Shown here: positions 51,318-58,929 of the stretch, one piece after another
Numbering within the stretch: the first letter of the stretch is position 1
How the letters are laid out: every line of letters begins with the position of its first letter
Assembly: GCA_902793995.1 (NCBI GenBank)
Contig: CADBFP010000008.1
Coordinates: 1-63,644, forward strand
Length of the DNA: 63,644 nt
Origin: an uncultured Lachnospiraceae bacterium
GTDB lineage: Bacteria > Bacillota > Clostridia > Lachnospirales > Lachnospiraceae
Reading direction: 5' to 3'
Program-made: the position numbers and the translations under genes
The notes under the pieces: generated by a model
What the model was told of the DNA's origin: nothing
Databases searched by the model: none
Seen by the model: only the letters and a program-made list of their open reading frames with translations

Positions 51318-52553
51318 TTACCGGTTCTTCTTCCACGGCAGCTGATCGTCAGATGCCTTAAAGTTATAGACCGGCTTCAGGATGTCGATGATATCCACGG
51401 AATCCCGGATTACATCAATGATGTCTTCCAGCGACTTGTAGGCCATAGGCGCTTCATCCAGCGTCTCTGCGCTGACCGAGGTAGTAAAGATCCCCTTCAT
51501 GGTCTCTCTGTATTCTGCCAGGCTAAGCTGCCTTTTTGCTGCCGCACGGGACATGATGCGTCCCGCCCCGTGAGGAGCGGAGTAGTTCCATTCCGGGTTG
51601 CCTTTGCCGACGGCCAGAACAGAGCCGTCTCTCATATTGATGGGTATCAGCACCTTCTCCCCTTCGTGGGCGGCGATAGCGCCCTTCCGCAGAATCATCT
51701 CCTCTGTATCGATGTAGTTATGGATCGTATGGAAGGACTCCAAGGCCTTCATCCCGGTGCGCTCCAGAATGATTGCCGCCATCTTTTCGCGGCTGCGGCG
51801 GGCAAAGCGCTGGCAAATCTCCACATCGTGCAGATAATCCTCCAGATAGCTGCCCCACAGCCAGCAGATATCCTTCGGGGCATCCAGATCCTGCGTCTTA
51901 TATTCATGCTCCAGCTGCTTTATTGCAGACTGAATCTCGCTGCGGCGCCCTTCCTCTTTGTAGCTGCGGATAATCTCGTCCCGCTGCTTGAAGTATTCTT
52001 CCTTCCCCATGTGCAGGTCGATGGCCAGCTGCTGGTAGATTTCCGCCACTTGCTTGCCCAGGTTGCGGCTGCCGGAGTGGATGACCAGGTAGTAGGTTCC
52101 GTCGGAAGATTTTTCCACTTCAATGAAGTGGTTTCCGCCGCCCAGGGTTCCCAGGGAACGCTCTAGACGCTTTGTATCCTTCAGAGAGCGGTAACACTTT
52201 AAGCCAGTCAGATCAAACGGCTCCTGTCGCCCCTCCCAGACTGCCATTCCGGAGGGAATGTAGTAGCAAGCCGCATCAATGAGCTTAAAATCCGGTTCTT
52301 TCACATCCAGCTTTACGGTATACATACCGCAGCCGATGTCTACGCCCACGATGTTTGGGCAAGCCTTATCAATAATTGTCATGGTGGTCCCGATGGTGCA
52401 GCCCTTTCCGGCATGCACATCCGGCATGATGCGCACCCGGCTGCCCTCTGTTAAGGCATAGTCGCACATGCTGCGGATCTGCTCAATCGCCTCGTCCTCC
52501 ACCACCTTAGCGTAGCAGATAGCCGTGGCTACTTTTCCCTTTATCTCGAACAA
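51318..52553 (-). CDS. rtcB: RtcB family RNA ligase
   Basis: A 411-residue RtcB-type RNA-splicing ligase, which joins 2',3'-cyclic phosphate or 3'-phosphate ends to 5'-OH ends with GTP and Mn. The motifs PDVHAGKGCTIGTT, GVDIGCGMY, GTLGGGNHFIEV, HSGSRNLG and the guanylated histidine in YSAPHGAGRIMSR are present. The start codon is TTG (52551-52553), with GGGAGG ten nucleotides upstream. It has its own promoter. RtcB in bacteria repairs RNA cut by toxins or restriction nucleases, which would suit its place next to an accessory defence-like region. Confidence 0.93.
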   Translation of the reverse strand: MFEIKGKVATAICYAKVVEDEAIEQIRSMCDYALTEGSRVRIMPDVHAGKGCTIGTTMTIIDKACPNIVGVDIGCGMYTVKLDVKEPDFKLIDAACYYIPSGMAVWEGRQEPFDLTGLKCYRSLKDTKRLERSLGTLGGGNHFIEVEKSSDGTYYLVIHSGSRNLGKQVAEIYQQLAIDLHMGKEEYFKQRDEIIRSYKEEGRRSEIQSAIKQLEHEYKTQDLDAPKDICWLWGSYLEDYLHDVEICQRFARRSREKMAAIILERTGMKALESFHTIHNYIDTEEMILRKGAIAAHEGEKVLIPINMRDGSVLAVGKGNPEWNYSAPHGAGRIMSRAAAKRQLSLAEYRETMKGIFTTSVSAETLDEAPMAYKSLEDIIDVIRDSVDIIDILKPVYNFKASDDQLPWKKNR

Positions 52554-52583
52554 TTCTTGGTATCCTCCCTGTTATTTCCGGCT

Positions 52584-52612
52584 ATTATGCCATATCCTGA
52601 TGGGCTTGTCAT
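52584..52612 (-). promoter_or_regulatory. rtcB promoter
   Basis: On the minus strand ATGACA (52607-52612), 17 bp, CATAAT (52584-52589). The -35 box overlaps a palindrome TGTCA-TT-TGACA (52607-52618). Confidence 0.5.
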
Positions 52613-52654
52613 TTGACACGCAGTTAAGGAGGCTCTGATTTAAATCCACAGAGT

Positions 52655-52996
52655 TTACTCCCACTTCTTCCAGACCTCCGGCTGATATCCCAGCGTGGCC
52701 TGCTTGCCGTTTCGGACAATTGGTTGTTTGAGCACCGTCTGGTTCTCCATCACCTTCTCTACGCGGTCTTCCGCGGCAATATACTTTATCATCGCCAGAA
52801 GGTCTTTGTCCTTGCAGTCCTGGTCAATCATAGCATCCAGACCGCCGACGGCCTGGGAAACGCTTTGAAACTCCCCCTTGCTGAGGCCCTTTTCCTTCAA
52901 ATCCACCGACTGAAACTTAATACCCCGTTCCTTGAAGAATCGTTCCGCCTTCCGGGTTTCCGCACTTTTTTTGGTCCCAAATATCTGAATGTTCAT
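52655..52996 (-). CDS. ArsC/Spx-family thioredoxin-fold protein lacking the active-site Cys
   Basis: A 113-residue protein of the ArsC/Spx family, starting MNIQIFGTKKSAETRKAERF. Relatives carry a cysteine at the position of the Ser/Ala in GTKKSAET; here it is absent, so a thiol-based arsenate reductase reaction is unlikely. The rest (KEKGLSKGEFQSV, LKQPIVRNGKQATLGY) is well kept, including the cis-proline region QPIV. It may be a regulator or a lost-function enzyme. It follows the HD gene by 6 bp in a leftward operon. Confidence 0.8.
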   Translation of the reverse strand: MNIQIFGTKKSAETRKAERFFKERGIKFQSVDLKEKGLSKGEFQSVSQAVGGLDAMIDQDCKDKDLLAMIKYIAAEDRVEKVMENQTVLKQPIVRNGKQATLGYQPEVWKKWE

Positions 52997-53002
52997 AGAA
53001 GC

Positions 53003-53476
53003 TCATACCTCTTCTTTCCTAGAATCCTGGAACTTGTCCGCACCGCATTCCCCTTCCAGCAATGCCAGCGCCTTGCGGTATTTTTGTATGCGCGCCATAT
53101 CTTTCTCCGTGGGAGAATCAAGGCGGGACAAATCGCTATTGTGCCTGAGATCGGCCAACTTTACGCACTTCGCCACGGGATTATACTTCAACGCCGCCAC
53201 ATATTCCATGTATGGAACAGACGCCTCGTGGGTCAGCAATGCCAATGCCTCTGTCACCGCCTTCGGAAAGCCTGCGGCAGCGATATCCTCCATTGTAAAG
53301 GCGGTATCCTCCACCACATCATGCAGCAAAGCAACCACCGTTGTGGTCTCGTCCGGCATCTGTTCCGCCAAATGCAGCGGATGGGTGACATAAGGAAGCC
53401 CGCTCTTATCCAGCTGATCCTTGTGTGCCTCAAAACATAGCTTTATCGCCTTCTTCGTTAATTCAGTGTAAATCAT
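53003..53476 (-). CDS. HD-domain protein, SpoT/Mesh1-like hydrolase
   Basis: A 157-residue HD-superfamily hydrolase. The metal motifs are THPLHLAEQ, LLHDVVEDT (HD pair) and VKLADLRHN, the pattern of the hydrolase half of RelA/SpoT and of Mesh1. It lacks the synthetase and regulatory domains, so it could be a small (p)ppGpp hydrolase or act on NADPH or another nucleotide. I chose the ATG at 53476; the long upstream extension in this frame overlaps the zinc-ribbon gene in another frame and is not protein-like. It begins 4 bp after that gene's stop. Confidence 0.85.
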   Translation of the reverse strand: MIYTELTKKAIKLCFEAHKDQLDKSGLPYVTHPLHLAEQMPDETTTVVALLHDVVEDTAFTMEDIAAAGFPKAVTEALALLTHEASVPYMEYVAALKYNPVAKCVKLADLRHNSDLSRLDSPTEKDMARIQKYRKALALLEGECGADKFQDSRKEEV

Positions 53477-53480
53477 TTCA

Positions 53481-53684
53481 TCACTCTTCCCAGATATCCA
53501 GTATTTCCGCCTCATCCACCCAGGAGGGATCATGCTTCGACCCGCGCATAATCCGCCCGCAGTTCGGGCACTGGACCGACGGCCTTTTATAGCGGCTCCC
53601 GCAGGCGGAGCACTCATACTCATCGGCCCGCAGCAGGTGCGTCCGGCGGATCCAGGCGGCGGATTGTTTCTTCTTTCCAAACAT
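53481..53684 (-). CDS. Small zinc-ribbon protein
   Basis: A 67-residue protein with a rubredoxin-like or zinc-ribbon motif ECSACGSRYKRPSVQCPNCGR (two CxxC pairs, 14 residues apart). It starts at the ATG at 53684, behind AGGGGA, 9 bp after the flavodoxin-like gene. The function is unknown. It belongs to the leftward operon with the HD and ArsC-like genes. Confidence 0.75.
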   Translation of the reverse strand: MFGKKKQSAAWIRRTHLLRADEYECSACGSRYKRPSVQCPNCGRIMRGSKHDPSWVDEAEILDIWEE

Positions 53685-53693
53685 AATCCCCTA

Positions 53694-54332
53694 TCATTCC
53701 TTTAGCATTTTCGCCCCCAGAGCAAAAGCCTCACGGCAATGCTCCGGAAAAACAGTTTCATGGCGCTCTATCTTGGCCGCCGGATTAAACATGGACCATT
53801 CCCAATCCGTCTTGCTGTAATCTTTTAACTGTAAGGTATCTCCGCTGACAAAAACCGTGGTCGGCCCCACAAAGGCGCTTAAGGTTCTACAGTAGCCCTC
53901 CAGCAATTCCTTGTACATCTGATCCGGCGCATTGCTGGTCATTATCAGCAGCACCGGAATCAGGCGCTCATTGCAGCAGGGCGTCTCCCGGTTGTAGGTA
54001 AGATACTGAAAAATCAGCCGCTCATACAAGGCCCGGAAGGAGGCAGTCAGCTCTGAAAGGTAATTGGGAGAACCGATAATCAGTCCGTCTGCCTCCCGGA
54101 TAGCATCCAGCACCGGTGTCAAGCCGTCTCGGCAGACGCAGTGCCCCTTAAACTTTTCTTTTTTGCATCCGAAACATGAAATGCAGCCGGCATATTTCTC
54201 CAAACGGAACAGGTCGAAGCGCTCTATAACAGCCCCTTCCGATTCTGCCCCCCTTGCAGCCTCCCGAATTAAGCTGCCTGTATTCCACGCGGTCCGGGGG
54301 CCAGCGTTTACCACCACTATTTTCTTACCCAT
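53694..54332 (-). CDS. Flavodoxin family / NADPH-dependent FMN reductase
   Basis: A 212-residue flavodoxin-fold protein. It begins MGKKIVVVNAGPRTAWNTGSL (phosphate loop), has a cysteine cluster CISCFGCKKEKFKGHCVC and the GSPNYLSELTASFRALYERL motif. This layout is the iron-sulfur flavoprotein-like FMN reductase group, often redox or detoxification enzymes. The start is the ATG at 54332. It is the first gene of the leftward 54.3-52.7 kb operon. Confidence 0.85.
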   Translation of the reverse strand: MGKKIVVVNAGPRTAWNTGSLIREAARGAESEGAVIERFDLFRLEKYAGCISCFGCKKEKFKGHCVCRDGLTPVLDAIREADGLIIGSPNYLSELTASFRALYERLIFQYLTYNRETPCCNERLIPVLLIMTSNAPDQMYKELLEGYCRTLSAFVGPTTVFVSGDTLQLKDYSKTDWEWSMFNPAAKIERHETVFPEHCREAFALGAKMLKE

Positions 54333-54416
54333 TATTGTCGCTCCTTTCCGTCATCCTGGCCACATAGCGCAAAAAGATGACAATCAGTAGAATATAACAA
54401 ACCGTATTTCATAACA

Positions 54417-54826
54417 TCACTTTAATCCCTTCATGGCTTCCTTCATCATCTCCCTGTAGCCGACCTTCACTTCCTCCGGCCCTTCTATCTTCACCTTCCC
54501 GCCGAAGCCGAAGATCCAGCTGAAGAACACGCTATTCACAAACACCGGTACCGCAAACCGGAAATGCGCTTCATCCGCCTCTTCCGTTTTACCTTCTCCC
54601 CAAAACGGTCTATCATAGCATCCATCATTTCATTTTCGCACAGCAGCGACACCTCCACCTGCTCTCCGTCTCCGGAATACATGCGGAAGGTGGTGCGGAG
54701 GGACTTGTCCAGCTTAAAGGAACGGGGCATCTGCTTTGCCTTTTCTTCCACGATTACCGGTCGCCCTACCATTCTATCTACCCGATAACTGACGATGGAT
54801 TGATACTTCTCATAATAGCCAAGCTT
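54417..54826 (-). pseudogene. WYL-domain transcriptional regulator, truncated and frameshifted
   Basis: Only the C-terminal part of a WYL-type regulator remains. The first frame reads YYEKYQSIVSYRVDRM ... SLLCENEMMDAMIDRFGEKV; after a single base loss in an A-run (about 54597-54602) the protein continues in the other frame as ADEAHFRFAVPVFVNSVFF ... VKVGYREMMKEAMKG and stops at 54417. The N-terminal helix-turn-helix half is missing, and a family H repeat lies at the break. Confidence 0.8.
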
Positions 54827-54831
54827 AACTG

Positions 54832-54858
54832 GATGACAAGGGACATATCTCTGTCATC
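54832..54858. repeat. Family H inverted repeat
   Basis: GATGACA ... TGTCATC with AGGGACATATCTC between, at the broken 5' edge of the WYL pseudogene. A second copy lies at 55596. Confidence 0.65.
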
Positions 54859-54878
54859 TGTGCTCCGCGGCAGCCGTC

Positions 54879-55160
54879 TCACCTTATCACGCCCGCTAAC
54901 CACAGGCCCAGTCCAAGATGAATCAGCAGCAGGAGCGGCAGGCCGTAGCGGAAATACCAATGCTTCGTTTTATGGCGAAACAGATGCATGCCGCACAAAG
55001 CGCCAAGACTGCCTCCCAGAATAGCCGGCAGAAACAGGGCTCTTTCCGAGAGCCGCCATGCCTTATTCCGGGCCCGTCTTTTATCAATACCAAACATAGC
55101 AAAGGCCACCGCATTGATTATCAGCAGCCAAATAATCAATATCACTGTCAGGACGGGCAT
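54879..55160 (-). CDS. DUF1294 family membrane protein
   Basis: A 93-residue protein with a first hydrophobic helix (VLTVILIIWLLIINAVAFAMF), the conserved GIDKRRA motif and a second helix near the end (YGLPLLLLIHLGLGLWL). It matches the small membrane DUF1294 family; function unknown. The start is the ATG at 55160 after AAAGGAG; a 16-codon longer reading is unsupported. Confidence 0.8.
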   Translation of the reverse strand: MPVLTVILIIWLLIINAVAFAMFGIDKRRARNKAWRLSERALFLPAILGGSLGALCGMHLFRHKTKHWYFRYGLPLLLLIHLGLGLWLAGVIR

Positions 55161-55249
55161 TTTCACTCCTTTATTTCTCTGCCCATTTGCAGAGATTGCT
55201 TTTCGCAATTAAACGATACTCCATCGCTTTCGCCTAAGCAACAAGCAAA

Positions 55250-55522
55250 TCATACCATAAAACAAGCCAAATCAAAAGGATTTTCCCGGCCCCGCCCTTT
55301 TTCCCCGTCCCCGGCAAGCATCAAAAAAGCAGCCGTCGTTTCATTTCTGAAATCCCTGCTGCTTCTTCGCTCATCCGCCTTCATCTTCTTCCGATTGTAT
55401 GCCTTGCCGTTTGGCACTGTTCTGGTCAGCGGGCTGATGCCTTCCCAGCTTCGCCGCTGCCTGGCGTGGAACTCTTTTTGCGCTTTCTTGCTCTTTTTGT
55501 CCAGCGGTACAAATTTATCCAT
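55250..55522 (-). CDS. Small conserved basic protein of unknown function
   Basis: A 90-residue, strongly basic protein starting MDKFVPLDKKSKKAQKEFHA and including TRTVPNGKAYNRKKMK. Similar short basic proteins of about 60 residues occur in Clostridia; the last 30 residues here (from SSRDF) may be extra. An AGGAGG site precedes the ATG. I cannot assign a function; the composition suggests nucleic-acid or ribosome contact, which is inference. Confidence 0.6.
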   Translation of the reverse strand: MDKFVPLDKKSKKAQKEFHARQRRSWEGISPLTRTVPNGKAYNRKKMKADERRSSRDFRNETTAAFLMLAGDGEKGRGRENPFDLACFMV

Positions 55523-55595
55523 AGCTGCCTCCTTTTAAATAAACGGTTCAGCACACACTATACCGCTTTTCGCCTCTTCTGGCAAGAAGAATCTG

Positions 55596-55622
55596 GATGA
55601 CAGAGATACGTCCCCTGTCATC
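55596..55622. repeat. Family H inverted repeat at end of GIY-YIG gene
   Basis: GATGACAG ... CTGTCATC. It supplies the TGA stop of the leftward GIY-YIG gene. Confidence 0.7.
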
Positions 55623-55872
55623 TATCTCCCTCAATCAGCTTCTCTTTCTCCCTCCGGCTGAGCTGCTTAATGGCATATTCCCGGCGCTGGGCGGCAATCT
55701 TATCGTCAAATGCCTCGCTGTAAACCAGTTCCACCGGCCGACGGGACCGGGTGTATTTCGCCCCTTTACCGGCATTGTGAGCCGCCGCCCGCTTTTCCGG
55801 GTCTGTAGTCCATCCGGTATAGAGACTGCCATCGGCGCAGCGCAGCATATAGATATAATATTTCTTTTCCAT
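55618..55872 (-). CDS. GIY-YIG nuclease superfamily protein (YhbQ-like)
   Basis: An 84-residue single-domain protein: [18 protein letters not shown] (the GIY...YIG pair as YIY...YTG), the R/H region [20 protein letters not shown] and the E ([14 protein letters not shown]) catalytic set. It belongs to the UPF0213/YhbQ group, of unknown but probably DNA-related function. The ATG follows AGAGAGG. Confidence 0.9.
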   Translation of the reverse strand: MEKKYYIYMLRCADGSLYTGWTTDPEKRAAAHNAGKGAKYTRSRRPVELVYSEAFDDKIAAQRREYAIKQLSRREKEKLIEGDR

Positions 55873-55893
55873 GCCTCTCTCTTTCTCGCCGGG

Positions 55894-55931
55894 AAAGAAA
55901 AGTGCACCAAGGGATCTGTCCCCCGGTGCAC
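55894..55931 (-). terminator. Terminator of the ABC operon, a family G element
   Basis: On the minus strand GTGCACCGGGGGACAGATCC then CTTGGTGCAC, followed by TTTTCTTT. A palindromic repeat with a U-tail, just after the second permease. Confidence 0.75.
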
Positions 55932-55949
55932 TTTCTGCCGCTTTTTGCT

Positions 55950-57197
55950 TTATTCTGCGGCGGCTTTCGCCTTCTTCCTTTTCTGGATGCCGCTCCAGGC
56001 GTGCATGACCAGAGCCAGAGCGATAACGCCGTAGGAAATGAATACGCGGAAATACTCGCCGATGGCGGCGTCGCCGAAGAGGTTCTTCCCGGCGGAAGGC
56101 GCCATAATGAACAGCAGGTGGAACAGGATACAGCCTAAAATGGCCTGCTTGTTGTTGGCCTTCCGGATGGAAGCGCCGCCCACCAGAATGGCGGCACCGG
56201 CATAGAGACCCACCTGCTCATGGGCACCGTAGGTCTGGAAGGAACCCATATTCTGGACAAAGATGAGCTGCCCCCAGCCCGCCAGGACGGTGGAGATCAT
56301 CACTGCAATCAAGCGGGTGCGGTCCACATTGATACCGGAGGCATTCGCCACGGTACGGTTCTGACCCACAGCTCTGAACTGCTGCCCCAGACGGGTTTTC
56401 ATAATGCCTACATTGAAGAGGCAAAGCAATCCCACTACCATAAAGGTAACCATAGGTATGTTAACCATGGAGAACAGCTTGGCCACCGCAGGAATCTGAT
56501 ACAGCAGACAGGCTGCGGCGGCGGCCACGGCCGTGATAATCAGCTTGTTCAGCTTGATCTTCTTCAGGATAAACATGACCGCCATTGCCACTACCAGAGC
56601 TCCGCAAACAATATACAGCGCCGTGCCGAAGGGCAGCCGCCAAATGCCGTCCAGAGCGTATTTGAAGCCTCTCTCCGTGGACAGGTCAATGGTGTTTGCC
56701 ACACCGGTGGAGCCCTTGATTACCAGGCCTGGGGCCTTTAAGGGAATCAGGTTGCCGAAAACGAAGAGGAACAGCAGCTGATATAAACCGTTGGCGAAAT
56801 AGCCCAGAATCAAGCCGCCGATCATCTCCTGCCCTTTCATTTTGTTCTGAAGTTTTCCGATAAGGAAGCCGAAGAAGGCTGCGATGGGCACAGTCATAAG
56901 GGCTGCCACGCCGAAACCTCCCAGGCCGCCGACGCCCCATTCCACTACCCACAGGGCGGCAATCTGGGCAGCCATAGCGCCTATGGTCATGGCAAAGTTA
57001 ATGCCCATGCCTGCCACAATGGGCAGAATCAGGGCCAACACCAGGAAGGCGTTCCGGCTAAGCCGTCCGAAGAGCTCAAACATCACGTAGGCCACCGTCT
57101 GACCGGAATAGCACAGGCAGATGATGCAGAGCACCACGAACATGATGGTCACCGCATTATTGCGGAGAATAGATCTGAAATCAAACTCTTTACGCAC
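55950..57197 (-). CDS. ABC transporter permease (BMP/DUF3798 type), second permease
   Basis: A 415-residue integral membrane protein with about ten hydrophobic segments and the branched-chain/ribose-type permease pattern ([38 protein letters not shown]). It forms the transmembrane channel with the larger permease. The start codon is taken as GTG at 57195-57197 (MRKEFDFRS), 8 nt after AGGAGG; a GTG at 57206 sits directly on the ribosome binding site. It overlaps the preceding permease by 8 bp and is the last gene of the operon. Confidence 0.88.
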   Translation of the reverse strand: MRKEFDFRSILRNNAVTIMFVVLCIICLCYSGQTVAYVMFELFGRLSRNAFLVLALILPIVAGMGINFAMTIGAMAAQIAALWVVEWGVGGLGGFGVAALMTVPIAAFFGFLIGKLQNKMKGQEMIGGLILGYFANGLYQLLFLFVFGNLIPLKAPGLVIKGSTGVANTIDLSTERGFKYALDGIWRLPFGTALYIVCGALVVAMAVMFILKKIKLNKLIITAVAAAAACLLYQIPAVAKLFSMVNIPMVTFMVVGLLCLFNVGIMKTRLGQQFRAVGQNRTVANASGINVDRTRLIAVMISTVLAGWGQLIFVQNMGSFQTYGAHEQVGLYAGAAILVGGASIRKANNKQAILGCILFHLLFIMAPSAGKNLFGDAAIGEYFRVFISYGVIALALVMHAWSGIQKRKKAKAAAE

Positions 57198-58929
57198 GGG
57201 AAGCACCTCCTGATTTAGTCAGCGCATACAGAATGATTCCGTTGGAAATCAGGATGCGCAGCGTCTCGGAAATGGTGGATCCGGGCACCAGCACATTGGC
57301 CACCGGCATGCCCAGGGTCAGCACGCCCTGGAACAGGAAGGTGCCGATCAGCACATGGCTGATCTTGCAGCGGCTGGTGGTGGCTCCGCCGATCAGGATG
57401 GCGGAGGCGGCGATAAAGCCCATCTGACGGGGGGCGGTATAAAGCTGCATAAAGCCGTAGCTCTGGGAATATACCAGAATACCTACCGCGCCCAGCACCG
57501 TGGAAAGCACCGTCCCGATAATACGCATTTTGTTGACATTGATACCGGCAGCCTCCGCAAAGCGGGGATTATTACCCACGGCCTGCATGGCCACGCCGGT
57601 TTTGCTGCGGGAAAAGAGCCAAACCAGGAAACAGCTCAGAATCATAAACAGGAGCAGGCCCGTAGGCACCACAAATTTGCCGATCTTAAAGGAGGCAAAG
57701 TTGTTTAAGATATGCCGGAAGTTTCCGGAATCCAGGCCTATGGTGTTCCGAAGCCCCGTGCCCAAAGGCCAGCGGAGCTTCAAAGAAGTAAAGGGCAGCA
57801 CCAGCCAGGCAATGCACATCAGGGACACAATGGAAAAGCCCACATAGGTGGTCACCGACATTTCCTCGCCCTTTAAGCGGTTTAAGAGCTGGGCGTACAA
57901 ATAGCCGCAAACGGCGGCAATGGCCACCCCCACCGCAATGGCGAAGAGGAAGCCGCCCCAGCCGGGAATGCCGAACTCAATGGTCAGGAGGCCACCGATA
58001 AGCCCCGCCACCAAACCGATGGGCAGACCCAGGTTCAGGCTGATGCCGCACTGAATGCCCGGCACCATGGCCAGCACCATCACTGCATTCATGCCCATGC
58101 GCACCACTGTATTGCTCAGCAGGGTGGGCAGGGAAAGGTCGCACCACAGGGTCATAAAGCAAAGCAGGATAAAGAACAGGCCGATGATGACCCGGGGGAT
58201 CCCCAGCTTCTTAACAAGCCATTCGCTGTACAGCAGCATGGCCGCCACCACCAGCAGGGCAAAGCCCGCAAATACGATGTCGTCCGCGTGGCGGATAAGG
58301 AAAGCGGAAAAGGTTCCTTTGGCGCCGCTGACTTCCCGGTAGCGGTCGTACTGTTCGGCAAAGCCGTCATCCGGCTGATACAGCATCTTCCGGAATCCGT
58401 CCCGCATGGCCTCCCCTTTTTCCGCATCCAGGGAAGGATAGATGGCCGCCAGAGCATTCCGCAGGACATCATAGGCTTCGCCTTCCTTGACTTCTGCGGC
58501 CTTCACCTCGGCGGGGGCTTCGTAGCCGGACATATCCACTTCCACCGTGTAGTTGTCCGGAATATCCTGGCCGGCTTCCGACATCTTCCGGTGTTTTTCC
58601 TCCAGTGCTGCCTCGGCTTCGGCATAATGTTCCTCTCTATAGCGTTCTCTGGCCTCATTGTCCAGCCGTTCGAATTCGCTGAGGGCGTCCATATAGGAGG
58701 CTGTTACGGTTCTGAGCGCAGGCGTGTCCTTTTCCGCATAAGCCGCCGGCGTTTCCCCCGCGGCATCCGCCGCATGTTTCAGGATGGCCTGGATCCGGTA
58801 ATTCTCCAGCACCTTCAGTCCCGATTCACTGCCCCGTTTGGGCAGGTTGATGAGGCCCACGGCAAAGAGCACCAGGGCCAGAACGCAGGCCACGATGGCC
58901 AGCATCTTTCTTATCTTATTGTTCGTCAT
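57190..58929 (-). CDS. ABC transporter permease with large extracytoplasmic N-terminal domain
   Basis: A 579-residue permease. After one helix (MLAIVACVLALVLFAVGLINL), about 200 soluble residues follow (rich in Glu, Ala and Arg; ALEEKHRKMSEAGQDIPD), then about ten hydrophobic segments with the family pattern GNNPRFAEAAGINVNKMR and ILIGGATTSR. The extracytoplasmic domain is not found in ordinary sugar permeases and may contact the binding protein. It starts at the ATG at 58929 with GGAGG, overlapping the ATPase gene by 14 bp. It pairs with the second permease. Confidence 0.88.
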   Translation of the reverse strand: MTNNKIRKMLAIVACVLALVLFAVGLINLPKRGSESGLKVLENYRIQAILKHAADAAGETPAAYAEKDTPALRTVTASYMDALSEFERLDNEARERYREEHYAEAEAALEEKHRKMSEAGQDIPDNYTVEVDMSGYEAPAEVKAAEVKEGEAYDVLRNALAAIYPSLDAEKGEAMRDGFRKMLYQPDDGFAEQYDRYREVSGAKGTFSAFLIRHADDIVFAGFALLVVAAMLLYSEWLVKKLGIPRVIIGLFFILLCFMTLWCDLSLPTLLSNTVVRMGMNAVMVLAMVPGIQCGISLNLGLPIGLVAGLIGGLLTIEFGIPGWGGFLFAIAVGVAIAAVCGYLYAQLLNRLKGEEMSVTTYVGFSIVSLMCIAWLVLPFTSLKLRWPLGTGLRNTIGLDSGNFRHILNNFASFKIGKFVVPTGLLLFMILSCFLVWLFSRSKTGVAMQAVGNNPRFAEAAGINVNKMRIIGTVLSTVLGAVGILVYSQSYGFMQLYTAPRQMGFIAASAILIGGATTSRCKISHVLIGTFLFQGVLTLGMPVANVLVPGSTISETLRILISNGIILYALTKSGGASRA

